64,000 nt of DNA from the NCBI GenBank assembly GCA_026260175.1, contig JAKCWW010001169.1, forward strand, positions 1-64,000, in the 5' to 3' direction. This document shows, piece after piece, positions 1 through 11,596 of the stretch. The first letter of the stretch is position 1; each line of letters opens with the position of its first letter. Made by a program: the position numbers and the translations under genes. This stretch comes from Reticulitermes lucifugus. Lineage: Eukaryota > Arthropoda > Insecta > Blattodea > Rhinotermitidae. Below the pieces are notes generated by a model. The model saw only the letters and a program-made list of their open reading frames with translations. It did not search any database and was not told where the DNA came from.

Positions 1-323
1 GCTGTGCGCCCGAGAAAACTATATTGAATCATGTCGCCGCGAAAGTTTTAAAACTTATATTGAAATTACAGTTCCTCATATTTATGAGTCCGAAATAGAG
101 AACGTAAGAGACAAATTGATTACTAGCCCTGTCTTTAGCAAGCCGACGTCATTTTGTCTCACGCCACTACTGATGAATTTAAGATTCATATCGCCGTGGC
201 TGTCTTTATTCATATTGTGGAAATCTTGGTTAAGACATCCTGCGTCTGGCAGGTGGATACCCTTGTTTCGGAGGAAAATACTGCTTCCACATTCAGCACA
301 GAACATCAAAATGGAAGCGATAT

Positions 324-690
324 TCATTCTCTTGTCTCTCTTATGACAAGTCCATAGCCTCTTCCAAAGCGAGTTCTCCACAGATTGAGATCTAGTGCTT
401 CCTCTTTCAATTTTCAGTATCCTCTCTTTTCCTTAAGGTCATGTAGGAGCTGCTTACCTCTTCTTCCTCGTCCTTCCGTCACTTATATATTTCCCTCTAT
501 CTTTCCTTCAATAACGTGTTTTAGAAGGCGGTTCCTACGCAAGATGTGACCAATCCAGTTAATCTTTCTTCTTTTTTACTGTTTGTGGGACATTCATCTC
601 CTCCATGACTCTTTCTAATACTTCTTCATTTCTCACACGACGAGGCGATATAGTCTTACGAAATAGGATATTTACCCAGAAGATTAAAAC
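324..690 (-). mobile_element. Decayed C-terminal tail of a non-LTR retrotransposon ORF2
   Basis: Read on the minus strand, this gives the conserved tail of an insect non-LTR reverse transcriptase: INWIGHILRRN, then LLKHVIEGKIEG, GRGRRGKQLLHDLKEKRGY and LWRTRFGRGYG, ending at a stop at 326-324. An upstream block in another frame (PRRVRNEEVLERVMEE, about 605-665) belongs to the same protein, so there is at least one frameshift. Two in-frame stops interrupt the tail, after EGNI and after KRGY. The wording is that of a widespread retroelement C terminus; I cannot assign the clade. The sequence from 324 down towards 80 is probably its 3' UTR. It is a dead, 5'-truncated copy. Confidence 0.8.
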
Positions 691-699
691 GTGCATGTT

Positions 700-2526
700 T
701 ACCACCGCGAAAACCTCAGATCTTACATAATATTTGTTCTTAGCTGTGGAATATTAATTTACATTATTATAAATTGCGAAAGACAGGTCTTATGGGAAGT
801 GTGTCTTAGATCTCGGCAGGTATGTACCAGTGGTTCGAGGGAACACTCTGTCTTATTTTTAGTACAAGGTGAAGATTCAGACAGCAGGTTCACCCGAAAC
901 ATTGGTACGTGTTACGGAAACAAATCGTCTTACATCTCACAAGCATACGGTATTCATATTCCCAGCCACGAGAACCTGAAACCCAACAGCATGTGTTATA
1001 GTTAAGACCTTGAGTAAATTTTATGCTAATTGGTAACATGATTTTTCCGCCTTTGCGCAAATTCCCCTGAACAGGTACATGAAATTAAACATCACTTTCC
1101 AGGTGAGTGGTCGGAAAAACTCAAAAGACGAAGCTAAGAGTCAATAGGTCAAGGCTCATTCAATTTAGTGTTCAGGCGCCTTTAAAACACTTCACTGCGA
1201 GAACATAGAGTTTTCCATTCAGAACTGTGGCTGAAGACTTTTAGAATGCCACTTTCATGCAGCACAGAGAAGAAAGAACTTCCGCCATCATTTTCACACA
1301 ATTTTCTAAAATAAAAAGGGTCGGCTTTTAGAGTTTCTGGCGTAAAGATTGCAGTAGAACGTATAATAATAACGTGAAAAGAAATGAAAAAAGTAAAAAA
1401 AAAAGAGTTAGAGGCAAGTGTGTGGAAGGTAAGAGAAAATGTATGAGAACAGCAGATAAAAAAGAGTGGTGGATTTATCATGGATGTAGAGTCGAGGCTG
1501 GAGGGTAGGGGAAGGTAAGGGAAGAGACAAGACGGCAGCATTTCTTGAGGTGAATTACAGATAGACAGACAGACCGATTCTTGCCTCTGAGTGAATAAAA
1601 AAAATGTTAAAAGAGTAACAAACACTTAGAAAAATGTAACAACAATAAATCTTATAGCACAAAGCTACCAAATTTCATGATGTACACGATTCCGTTGTAA
1701 GGCACTCTACATCGACCATTGAAAGAGGTACGAATTGCGCAGCTACGTTCAAGAGTTCTTTACAGTTTGTTCCATTCTGAAGAAGTGTTGAAATGAACTG
1801 TACAGCAAACACCTAATTTCGTGGTGAATTTACTGTGTTGTGCCACGAAATACTGTATGTCACTAAGTATATTTGAACCAATTACAATTAGTATGACTTT
1901 GTTTCTGGACTTACCCACCGTCTTATATTGAAAACAGAAAATATTGTATCACAAACCGGATCTGTTCCCCAAGTTACAGGGTGGGTTCGCTGCAGTAAAA
2001 TTCAGACCACTCCCAAGAATCGCTTTACATATTACTGTTGGGTCTTAATGGGTAATTTTGACAATTTTTGTATGCATTTTCTCTTATCTTTTACCGACAA
2101 AACCTGATCCTAGTACACAAAGAGTATCAGTTGACACAGGCTGTTCAGTGATTGAGAATAGTTCTTCCTGCTGGAGTAGCTGGCTCGTAAGTTTTTATCT
2201 GAGGGCAGGAATGGGCCCAACTTGATAACCGTCATGATTTTGCTTGAATATAAGACGACGGACACATATCAAAAACCTTGCAACCCTGACCAACTAGATT
2301 TACCTTACCTGAAACATGTATTATTAATTTAAAACTTAGAAATATTATTCTGAAAGGGGGTCGTAAGTGAAGATAAAAAAGTGTCTATCCCATGTACGGG
2401 AATACAGAAGATGATATACATGCATTTGCTATTACGACTGCCCATCATTAAATTGTAGGCCAAAGAGGTTGCAAGGGAAAGAATACTGTAAAATTCAGTG
2501 ACAAAACTTTCTTTATTTTTTCTTTC
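700..2526. other. Unassigned AT-rich DNA
   Basis: No coding exon, RNA gene or recognised repeat was found. A purine-rich stretch lies at about 1380-1520 and a T/C-rich simple stretch leads into the SINE at its right edge. The 147-codon minus-strand frame at 1182-1625 is low in complexity (F, S, T and L rich) and comes from the purine-rich patch, so it is not called. Confidence 0.5.
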
Positions 2527-2740
2527 TTTCTTTCTTGGGCTCACCTCTTCTACCTACTCATTGTAGGTGTAGAAGGTTACTGTTGCACCTGATCACACTC
2601 AATGACACACACACACACCAACACACCCACTTGGTAGGACTCCTCTGGACGAGAGATCGGCCCGTCGCAGAGACCTCTACCGGACAACACACAACATTCA
2701 CAAGAGACAAGTATCCACGCCCCCGGCGGCATTCGAACCA
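2527..2740 (-). mobile_element. tRNA-derived SINE, family A, alternative 3' tail, 5'-truncated
   Basis: On the minus strand the copy starts in the B-box region (GGTTCGAATGCC). It continues with the family body also seen at 25409, 41370 and 59885: the TCTCTTGTGA.TGTTGTGTGTTGTC block, then CTCGTCCAGAGGAGTCC. The leucine-tRNA-like head with the A box is missing. Instead of the CCTAGGCCC...GGGCTGTCGAGC tail, this copy ends in GTGCAACAGTAACC...ACAATGAGTAGG and a (GAAA)n-like tail. The copy at 62445 shares that tail. It contains a small CA/CCA-rich microsatellite at about 2607-2630. Confidence 0.8.
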
Positions 2741-2744
2741 GTGA

Positions 2745-3590
2745 CAAAACTACAACGCAGAGATTACCTAAATCAATTAATATTAATAATTATAAAAAAT
2801 GTTTGTTTTTAAATTAAGGAAATATCGTCCTAAAATTAAAGGTAAGATGAGGAGATAAGAGTCTCCACTCTTCATTTTCAAAAGAACAGTTAGCGTTTTT
2901 AACCACCAACAAAATGCACTTATCAGGTAAATGTAGATAGCCAATACTTTACATCTATATTCTGCAACCTGTTTCGGTTCTAATTTAACCATTATCAGAG
3001 AGATTACAATTTCAAGGGAAGTTAGGCATCTCCAAGAACTAAACCTACATATACATTCGTCAGTATTGTGTATATCATACATTATATCAAAAGCAACGTA
3101 CTATGGTAGTCAATACAAGTAGGCCAGGTTCAATGTTTTACAGTTTAAAATATGTAAACATATATTTAAAATATTAAAAATAAAATTAAAAACACTTTGT
3201 AGTCTTCGATACTCTTAAGATGCTGTTGATAAAGTGTTCGCATTAGCATAATTAACATTATTTATATATTTGCTTAATGGTTGCAAGGTATTTTGCATTA
3301 AAATATCTATATTTTTAAAATTAGCCTTGCCGTGGAATAATGCAAAGGCAAGTTGTCCAATCCAATAATGCGTGAAGCGGCACATAAATACAGAGAGAGC
3401 GAGCACACTGTTGGTGGTTAATGAAACCTGAATTAAAAATATACGGAATATGCAGGACTTCAGACAGGTTAAGTGAGGTTATACGCAGCTTTAATAATAC
3501 CTGCTGTCATCCATTCTAAAACTAAATCATGTAGAGGCCAACCATTGCTCAAGCTATTCAAAACGTGAAGATTCAAGTCTTCTGCCACGT
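2745..3590. other. Unassigned AT-rich DNA
   Basis: Apart from the small motif at 2965-2998, nothing could be supported here. Runs of A and T with short ORFs only. Confidence 0.5.
2965..2998 (-). other. Degenerate hammerhead-like motif
   Basis: The minus strand reads CTGATAA (2998-2992), one T, a GGTT...AACC hairpin, GAAAC, AG, GTT. This follows the layout of the better copies at 12878, 50228 and 61459 but G8 of the CUGANGA core is A, and stem I pairing is poor. Probably an inactive relic of the same repeat family. Confidence 0.4.
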
Positions 3591-3715
3591 CACGACGTGT
3601 CGCTGCTTCTTTGACCCTGAAAATGAAGGCAATATAATTCTTCGAAACTTCGGTAACCATTTTCCAGTCAGCAGGGTGCAACATCCCACAAGACGTGTAT
3701 CTTCAGTAACAGCTG
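3590..3715 (+). repeat. Dispersed repeat fragment with CTGAAAA-hairpin-CGAAAC motif (class 2)
   Basis: CCCTGAAAATGAAGG, a short spacer, TTCTTCGAAACTTCGG and then CATTTTCCAGTC. The same order, with CGAAACGTCGG, appears around 13081-13111 on the plus strand and 58690-58745 on the minus strand, and CGAAACGT.GGGA cores at about 35930-36010. This is an interspersed repeat family; short frames inside it are not genes. Confidence 0.5.
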
Positions 3716-4575
3716 TGAGAAATGTAAATCTCGCACTCACATTTCCCCGCCTTTTCATAACCTGAGAATAACAAAGCAACAACTCAAAAGACTAAAACTT
3801 TAGAGCCGGCAGTTTGAAGTACTGTAGGCTACTGTGTCTAGCCTTGCAGATGCAGTAACTAAATACGTAACTGATAAGAGCGAAGGGACAGGGACTACAA
3901 ATTTGAGTTCATTACACTGTTCTTTCTGCACTGTATTTCTCTTTGGTTGAGGCAGTATTATCCCAGCTGCGCGTTTTGCGAAAACGCCTTTTCATTACCT
4001 TGTTCACAAGACCTTTCTACTGATCCATTCACTCTATATACTTTTCTCTAAAAATGGGAAATCAATATGAATCACAAAATTTCTGGATACAAGCACCGCA
4101 TAAAATGTTAGTATGTTGGAGATACAATATCATTACATTCTTTAATGGTGGAAACAATTTAACCTCAAGAGTAGAGTGACTGAATACGGATTGGATGCCA
4201 GGAATTCGATTACCAGCAGTTGCATGTAAATCTCTTCTCTTCCTAACCATGTCCAGAACAGCTCAGGGGCCCAATGAATTTCCTATACTGCTGGCATCTA
4301 GGGGCTCTTGCCCGGTTGGTAAAGACAGTTTTAGAGTAATGTTTGGCAGTGAAATCCCTCCAGTGTCAACAATGCAGGAGTATTGACTCCCATCCCTCCA
4401 CATGTCCCCAATGTCTGTTGCTACACGCCGTTTGAAAGTTTTGCCTCGTTCCCGGTGGTCTCATGAGGTGTGTGACGCAAGTCAGTTTATAATGCCCACA
4501 TAACAGACACGAACAGGACAAGTAACCCATCTGCTGCCTTCGCTCTTTTTTGTTTAATTACCCGACAACCTTAGA
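3715..4575. other. Unassigned DNA
   Basis: No feature recognised on either strand. Only short unrelated ORFs (62-63 codons near 4062-4386). Confidence 0.45.
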
Positions 4576-4579
4576 ATTA

Positions 4580-4712
4580 TGGAGAGAGTACTTTGGATAA
4601 GCGGGCTCTTGTGAGTGCGGTAATTATCCTTCGGGTTCCATAGGGAATTTCTTGACTAGCTGACGACCTGCTAGCTTCTCAAGAAGGACTCTGCTCCATG
4701 GAGTTAGTTAGT
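4580..4712 (+). repeat. Dispersed ~110-bp repeat 'R110', copy 1
   Basis: Contains GCTCTTGTGAGTGCGGTAA, CTTCGGGTTCCAT, TCTTGACTAGCTGACGACCT and TTCTCAAGAAGGACTCTGCT. The same blocks in the same order recur at 17085-17175 (minus), 26925-27020 (plus) and, weaker, at 63535-63660 (minus). No ORF or tRNA-like promoter is visible. It may be the tail of a longer element or an old nonautonomous repeat. Confidence 0.65.
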
Positions 4713-4714
4713 AC

Positions 4715-5370
4715 TTTGGATAAAACGCTTGTGCTTTTATTTCTGTCCCTACTTCTGTTCGAAATATATATATTGTCCGTCTTCTTGTCAGGATTTACGC
4801 CTTTCAATATATTCCGGCTTCATTTGCATATTTTATGCGGTCAATTTGGCTCTCTTCTTCCTGTAATGTGATAATGGAGGGCGGCCTTCATTTATTTGTC
4901 TTCCTCCATCTGTTCGACGTGTTCTCTACAGTTATTTAGATAATCTTTAATTTTATCTAAAACTGAAAATGTAATTCCTGTCTCATGTTCTCGTTTCGTA
5001 TGTGATCATGCAGAATGCATCTCTTGATGTTCTTAACAATTTGATTTCTTTAGCATGTACGTGACTTTCTTCTTTGTATTTAAGGACCTATGATTAACTC
5101 CCACAAAGAGATGCTAAATATTTTGGGCTTCGATAAATGTTCAGTTACTATGCAGATTCGCAGATAAATATGTAGAGCTACATGTGACATGTGCATTAGT
5201 GTTGTCCGATTGTGTCGACAAATTCATGACAATCTATTCAGAGTTTTTCGAAATATCACGCGCGAGATCAAGCTTTAAAACGGACACACAGGTATAGGAA
5301 ATTAAGTAGGAGCATTTTTGCAGCTTTTCTTTCCAAACTGGCCAAGCAACACAGATGTAGACGGAAAGAT
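4715..5370. other. Unassigned AT-rich DNA
   Basis: No coding or repeat signal recognised between the R110 copy and the satellite that follows. Confidence 0.45.
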
Positions 5371-5372
5371 AG

Positions 5373-5885
5373 GATAGGATTTAGTTGGGAGCTAGAGAGG
5401 AATAGAGATAGGATTTAGTTGGGAGCTAGATAGGAAGAGAGGGTAGGATTTAGTTGGGAGCTAGAGAGGAAGAGAGATAGGAATTAGTTGGGAGCTAGAT
5501 AGGAAGAGAAATAGGATTTAGTTGGGAGCTAGAGAGGAAGAGAGATAGGATTTAGTTGGGAGCTAGATAGGAAGAGATAGGATTTAGTTGGGAGCTAGAT
5601 AGGAAGAGAGGGTAGGATTTAGTTGGGAGCTAGAGAGGAAGAGAGATAGGAATTAGTTGGGAGCTAGATAGGAAGAGAGATAGGATTTAGTTGGGAGCTA
5701 GAGAGGAAGAGAAATAGGATTTAGTTGGGAGCTAGATAGGAAGAGAGATAGGATTTAGTTGGGAGCTATATAGGAAGAGAGGGTAGGATTTAGTTGGGAG
5801 CTAGAGAGGAAGAGAGATAGGAATTAGTTGGGAGCTAGATAGGAAGAGAGATAGGATTTAGTTGGGAGCTAGATAGGAAGAGAGG
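5373..5885 (+). repeat. 34-bp satellite array with 5-monomer higher-order repeat
   Basis: Fifteen copies of a monomer of 32-35 bp (core GGATTTAGTTGGGAGCTAGA). The TTGGGAGCT core occurs at about 5384, 5419, 5453, 5488, 5522, 5556, 5588, 5622, 5657, 5691, 5724, 5759, 5793, 5828 and 5862. Monomer variants recur every fifth copy: GAATTAGTT in copies 4, 9 and 14, and a GGGTAGG junction before copies 3, 8 and 13. This makes a higher-order unit of about 170 bp. Nothing suggests a protein-coding array. Confidence 0.95.
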
Positions 5886-6205
5886 ATGGGATTTAGAGGG
5901 GAAGTACATGGAAAGAAGGGATGGGACTTAGAAGGGAGGTGGGTGGAGTTCGATGGAAAATGAGGATGGGATTTAGATGGGAGGTGGATGAGAAGAGAGG
6001 ATGGAATTTAGATTGGAATTACATGGAAAGAGAAGATGAGGTTTGAATAAAATATGAATGGCGCAAAAGAGAAAGTGAGGCTGGGACTTAGATGGGAAGA
6101 CAGAAGTGGATTTAGATGGGAGCTGGACAAAAACTACATGGAAACAGATGATAGGATTTAGATGGGAGCGTGATGTAGACGGGAACAGAGGATGGGATTC
6201 AACCC
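5886..6205 (+). repeat. Diverged edge of the 34-bp satellite
   Basis: The purine-rich GGATTTAGA.GGGA. theme continues at irregular spacing (GATGGGATTTAGATGGGAGGT and similar) and fades near 6200. This is the expected picture of old, mutated array margins. Confidence 0.75.
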
Positions 6206-8025
6206 AGGAAGAGAGGCAGAAACACTCGACATAATGGCGGCAACAGATCTCGAACCCTCCCTGCTCACATGGACCGCTCTCAACTTCAGAGTTCGACTAT
6301 GAAGAGCTTCATCCACGCAGTGCTTCACCAGGACGGTTCAAACACACACATTGCGTGCAACAGCGTCATGAAGTACATAAGAATCCACACAAATTAATTA
6401 ATAACGATTGACAGATTCCTAGGTTATCTAACGACACTATTTCGACACCACGTGTTACACAGCATAGAGGAATTCACAAAGATAAGTTTTATTGAAAAAA
6501 GAAAATGTTTTGTCATAAAATAATTGATACTGTTGTAATTATCTTTTGAGTTAACCCCTAGCATTGCCGACCTTATGCTTCTTTGAATTAAATGCATTTT
6601 AAACTGTGTCTGAAGGTGGTCGTCTAGCATTTAAGAACATGTAGTTTTGGAAGTAAATATCAATGTTTGGGGGAACATAATGTCCCCACCTTCATGGTAC
6701 ACCCTAATATAAACAGGGTGGTGCAAAAGTCACTTGGCAATAGAGAAAGCACGTTAATTGAATCTTACGGACACAATTCTTACATTGACAGACTACTTCA
6801 GATATTCAAAATTGTATACACTGACACCACGCCTATGTATTTTGGAACCCTTGCGCACCCTCTTTCAAAAAGAAGACGAATTATCGTACATACGGCCTTT
6901 CTGTTTTTAAACATCAAGCGTCAACTGACTTTCGCATGCTGTGTTTAAGTGCCATGTTTTATATACATCATGATGTACGCTCTTAAAGTTTGGCGATAAG
7001 GATTTTTATAAAGAATACAAGTAATAGAAATATAGAGAGTAGAAACGTTTTTTGAGAAGCTTGGCAAGAATATCAAAGAAAGATAAATTTCCGAAGACGT
7101 AATTAGAGAAACACTGTGTTTCGAGCAGAAACCATTGTCTACTTTTCTGCTTTACGGATTTCTAGTGTTACATAGTCCTATTTTAGTATTATTCCTGTTG
7201 TTATAATTTATTTCTGTGAAGAATGTGTTATTTGATTACGGATGCTGTAAGCTTTCAAATTTGTCAGGTATAACCTCAGAATTAAGCAGCATGTTAATGA
7301 CTCAGTTTTTAACTTACAGGCAACATTTTAATCCACTTTGCAGGCATATTTAGGATATATCAAAAGCTACATGCCCCGATTCAATTAGTAAATTATTATC
7401 ATAAAACGGAAAGTTATAAACAATTTCGCACGGCTGTTAAGCTATTCTACAAAAATATTACCTCAAAGGAAGCTACATATTTTTCCAAGATCTGTCACCA
7501 TACGTCATTTCAGAACTAAAGGCAAGTGGCGCTAGTGTCGTTCCTGCACCACAATTTTGCGCGTCAGCTATATTATCATGGCTGATGGCAGAAAATTAAA
7601 AAAATAAACTAGCGTTGTCGCCCCTTATAATCGCATAATGTTCACACCAAGCTTCGTGAAATTCAGTCAAATTATTCAAAATGCAATGGAGGAATAGATC
7701 GACACACGGACGCACACAGAGCTTGGTGGTATAAAAAGCCTGCTCTTTTCCTTTTCTGGAAGGAAAGTGTGCCAAAAATTGACTTAAACTATTTTACTTT
7801 GAAGCAAAAACAAAATCTTTAATTTAGTGCGGATAAATCCCAAAGAATGACAGCTAACATATGGCCCAAACAAGTACTGAAGACAAACACCGGGAAGGAA
7901 GAACAGATGAAATATCAAGGGTTCAAGGGGTGAAGAGGGGTCTACGATAAAATGGAAAGGGACTGAAGGATAGGATAGACAAGAATGAAGACGGAATTCG
8001 GAAGACGTCACTGGCATTCATAAAC
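6206..8025. other. Unassigned AT-rich DNA
   Basis: No exon was recognised. CAGGGTGGTGCAAAAGTCAC at about 6714 resembles one terminus of a mariner-type element, but no partner repeat or transposase is visible, so it is not called separately. The stretch 7610-7750 (TTCGTGAAATTCAGTC...ACACACGGACGCAC) resembles dispersed sequence seen near 24650-24740. Confidence 0.45.
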
Positions 8026-8092
8026 CAACACACACATATACATGTATATATATATATATATATATACACATACACATACGCGCACATTTATT
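8026..8092. repeat. CA/TA microsatellite
   Basis: A run of CA, then (TA)n at about 8044-8067, then CATACACATACGCGCAC. Confidence 0.9.
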
Positions 8093-8199
8093 TGCAGTTT
8101 ATTTCTGGAAAATGTCAGCAACTCAAACTATATTCGTATGAGAGTGAAGGATGGAAAGAATGTGAAATGAAGCGGATGTGACGTAATTTAAGGCAGTTC

Positions 8200-8348
8200 C
8201 TCCCCTCCTGTCATTTGCATGGACAAGCTGAGAAAGACCACGAAAATCCTCAATCAGGATAGTCGCTCTTCAGACCAAGATTCGAATCCAGCAACTCCCG
8301 AATATAAGTCAGAAATGCTACTGCTACAGCGGAATTGCTGAGTGATGT
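8200..8348 (-). mobile_element. tRNA-derived SINE remnant, family E
   Basis: The minus strand reads CATTTCTGACTTATATTCGGGAG, GGATTCGAATCTTGGTC (B-box-like), GACTATCCTGATTGAGGATTTTCGTGG and then CAAATGACAGG. The same order is found at 10860, 17870 and 19040 and in part at 15000. The A-box half has decayed. Confidence 0.6.
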
Positions 8349-8349
8349 C

Positions 8350-10850
8350 ATATAACCCTAAGTTCACAGTCCACACATCCTCCACGTGCGAGGTACAACT
8401 GGTCACAAAGTAGGTATTAAACCACATCAAAAATTTGTGGTGGGGGTAAGACTTGACCTGACAGCCAATCAGACAGACATCCTATATTCGTTGTGTCACA
8501 AATGAGTGCAGCGTGGTATTCTTATTAGGCACAATGTGCTTCATTTTGGGCAAATAACCTTCATTGCAGACCACTTATTTTACTATTACACGTTTGTATT
8601 TTACTACATTATTGTGCACACTGAGTATTGTATTGCAAAATATGACATTCCTTCATACGGTTGGGCTGCATTTATAATTAACAGCCTATGTAGTACGGTA
8701 TATGCCTCTACAGAATTAGAATTTAACATTTTCATAAATGTAATAATACAACAACATAATTTCAACGCAGACACTGTCCCACATGTACCACTCTTGCTGT
8801 CACACCAAGTACCAATGCTCCACAAGAGGTCGCAGGTACCCCGGTCGCCCCTCAAGGCACCGTACCGCGGTTGATGCTAGAGGCGACCGGCAGCACATCC
8901 TATGTATCAACGCTTTAATTATGATGTTTATCAGACATACCATCTGCTTTAATATTAAAACACACTCTGTATCCTGGATAGTGTAATTGTATCATATGAT
9001 TGTCACAATAAACAGCGATCATATACATAAACCGGATTAATCGGTAGGTTTCTGCAATGAGTGCATCTTTACAGTATTGATTATAATAGAATGAAAGCAA
9101 TTATTTCTGTTCTCACAGGATACTTGTGAGCAATACGAGTCAAATGATCATAAAAAATTTATCTGCTCACGAGACAAAATGTTCCAAGCATGTTCTATGC
9201 TTGTAAAATTATGTGTCGCAATAAAAATGAGTATTCACAACCATCTGTGACTGCACCGACAACTGCACCGATGTCGAAGTCGATGTTACTTCGACGATGA
9301 CCACGCTCTTATAATCCGTACAAAAATCTATATCAACTGATAGAATGTAAAGCAACACAGCCCTCAATTAAGCGACATGAGAGGATAAATGTAAACGGAA
9401 CCAGGAATCGAAGACTGGGGAGATAAGGCCAGCGATGTTTTTGTCGGCGCTGAAGCTTAGAAGCAGAGCAACGTTTTGCCAAATACACTTGAAAATGTAA
9501 TACAGAAGGCGGCAAATCAGGGGAGTTACAAAATCAACACCGATACCGGCGTTGAAACTTCCTGCAATGATCAACAAGTGGTACACTACACAGGCTACAC
9601 TCATCAGAGTATAGCTGCAGAAGCATGCGTATAAGACATGTGCTAAGTGTTATACAAATAACATATGAAATCATTTTAAGAACAAAGTCACTTACACTAA
9701 CATGATATCACCAAAACTAACTTGACGTCGTAATACATCCTAACTTAACCTAACATGAACTCGTCCAAATACCGCGCCATCTAACCAAATATAAAGTAGC
9801 ATAATCCACATTTAAGCAACATAGGAGGGTGAAGAGACCAAGTTTAAAAGCAGGAGAAACGACCAATGAAACGAGCGATCAACGACACCCCTGCCGACAC
9901 ACGTGCTCTGAAATCGAGGAAGGTTAAAGCACTTCAGAGTGTAATAGACAAATCAGAATTACGGGGAACTAAGACAACGCCCCATCAGTTCTTTGCTCAG
10001 GCGACGAACATACGATATATAAAGACAGGAGCGCAAGCAGCTTCGAAGTGGGGGAAATGACAGAAATGAAATCGGGGTAAAAGACATATGAGTCTTTTCA
10101 AATTTTTAAGTATCTTAATCCAATTTAACCTGACAAGCTAACCTAGCAGAAACTCACGTAAGAACAGCGCCTGTCAAATAAATATCCCATATGAACACAA
10201 GCGTAGCCTATGTGTAGGGAAGAAATATGGTGTAATCGTTTTCTGCACAATGGCATTCTGCAGTAGGAAGGTAGCGTTGTAGGAGTGTGAGGAAATCGAA
10301 ATGAGAGAAGCTAACCTCAGCAGTGCGTGCGGTGGAGATCAGATATCAGTGGACCACAGAATCACTGGTTCTATTTCTCTCTCACCCATCATTCATTGAT
10401 TTATTCATCATTCATTCACTCATGCATGAAATAAAATGCACGTAGACTTGATGACTATGATTTCAAGCCCCAGACGTTTCTTTTTTACTTTGACTGTACG
10501 AAGTCACTAGTTATTTTACATTTGTGATTCATCGTATAAATCAGGATTTAGCTTACTTAGGCACACATTGCCTTACACACATTTACTTAACTGCAATATT
10601 TCGACTGCATCTGATGTATAAAGCGTTTAATGGAACGGCATGGCCAAATCTAAAGGGCAATGAGTATTAATACATATTACTCTCTTTTCGGATATGACGG
10701 TGTTCTACGCTGAAGACGGAGCCAGCACATTCCTCCGAAGCATTCCACTTAACAAGAAACCTACACGGACATCACATCCCTCACGACAGCGAACGCAGTG
10801 TTAATCGTTACGGAAGAGAAAGGACTTGGAAAAATGCCTATTTGAATGTA
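8350..10850. other. Unassigned DNA
   Basis: No exon identified. Slightly GC-richer DNA at 8770-8890 gives an 83-codon minus-strand frame with no recognisable domain and no convincing splice sites. A small hairpin (GTCGAAGT...ACTTCGAC) lies at about 9272-9294. The remainder is AT-rich. Confidence 0.45.
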
Positions 10851-10854
10851 TCAT

Positions 10855-11000
10855 CACCATATTCTGCTAGACAGACTGACTAAAACCACGAAGATTATCA
10901 GCCTGAATAGCCGGCAAGGCAGTCAAGATTGTAACCTGGTGCCTCCACTTCCCAGATGCAAGTGCGCAGTGATAATGCTAAAAGAGCCGGCTAGATTCCT
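10855..11000 (-). mobile_element. tRNA-derived SINE remnant, family E
   Basis: On the minus strand: GCATCTGGGAAGTGGAGGCACC, CAGGTTACAATCTTGAC, TATTCAGGCTGATAATCTTCGTGGTTTTAGTCAG. This corresponds block for block to the copies at 8200 and 17870. Strongly diverged; the B box is barely recognisable. Confidence 0.5.
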
Positions 11001-11304
11001 TTCTGGTGTCTGGAGTAAACGGAACTCTATACATGACAGTGTCACCTCTACGCACAACTACATTCAAACACCTACAGTTTACTTACAGATTGTGTTTATA
11101 CCTTTAGTAGGATTCTCACAATTAAAAGCCGTTATTTCCTTAGGAAGCATTTCCCTTTTGGTCTTTATAATGGAATGAGTGTGTCAGCTGACGATGCTGT
11201 CAGATATCCAATATCTCGTAGTGTTGGTGATGTGTGAATGAACGAGTATGGAGTATTGGTGGGTAAGAATGTCACATCTCGCATCAAAATTCAGCGCTAA
11301 TAGA

Positions 11305-11565
11305 GTAAAGTTAAACGTAAAGTTCACCCTAGAACAGGCCATGAAGGCCCAGAGAGGGAGTAGAGTTATAGCTCTACTCNNNNNNNNNNNNNNNNNNNNN
11401 NNNNNNNNNNNNNNNNNNNNNNNNNNNNNNNNNNNNNNNNNNNNNNNNNNNNNNNNNNNNNNNNNNNNNNNNNNNNNNNNNNNNNNNNNNNNNNNNNNNG
11501 ATTCGATCCCCGGACCGTCCAGCTCGTAGCGAGTCGCTATACCGGCTACGCTATCCCGGCCCCCT
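11305..11565 (-). mobile_element. tRNA-derived SINE, family B, interrupted by an N gap
   Basis: The left flank of the gap (TAAAGTTCACCCTAGAACAGG, AGGGAGTAGAG) and the right flank (GATTCGATCCCCGGACCGTCC, GCTATCCCGGCCC) are the tail and head of the SINE that is complete at 30147-30430. In that copy the part matching the N run (11380-11499, 120 N) is about 150 bp, so the gap is a slightly underestimated hole inside one SINE. Head to tail runs on the minus strand. The long frame through the Ns is an artefact. Confidence 0.9.
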
Positions 11566-11596
11566 ATCTAAAGAGCGCAGGAAACAAGTGACTCAC

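Noticed and set aside
1182-1625. 147-codon minus-strand frame
   Set aside because: Low-complexity translation of a purine-rich tract; no domain, splice context or composition shift.
6714-6735. Mariner terminal repeat (CAGGGTGGTGCAAAAGTCAC), and similar ends near 40899 and 57809
   Set aside because: No inverted partner or transposase nearby; a 20-bp resemblance alone is too weak to call an element.
8506-8874. 122-codon plus-strand frame
   Set aside because: AT-rich, rich in I, Y, F and H, with no known motif; its minus-strand counterpart is no better.
11248-11529. 93-codon frame across the N gap
   Set aside because: It exists only because Ns do not encode stops; both sides are SINE.
1-11580. 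VMAT exon 2 downstream of the donor
   Set aside because: I looked on the minus strand for a VPIIP-type continuation preceded by an acceptor and found none. A careful profile search could still find a short exon I missed.
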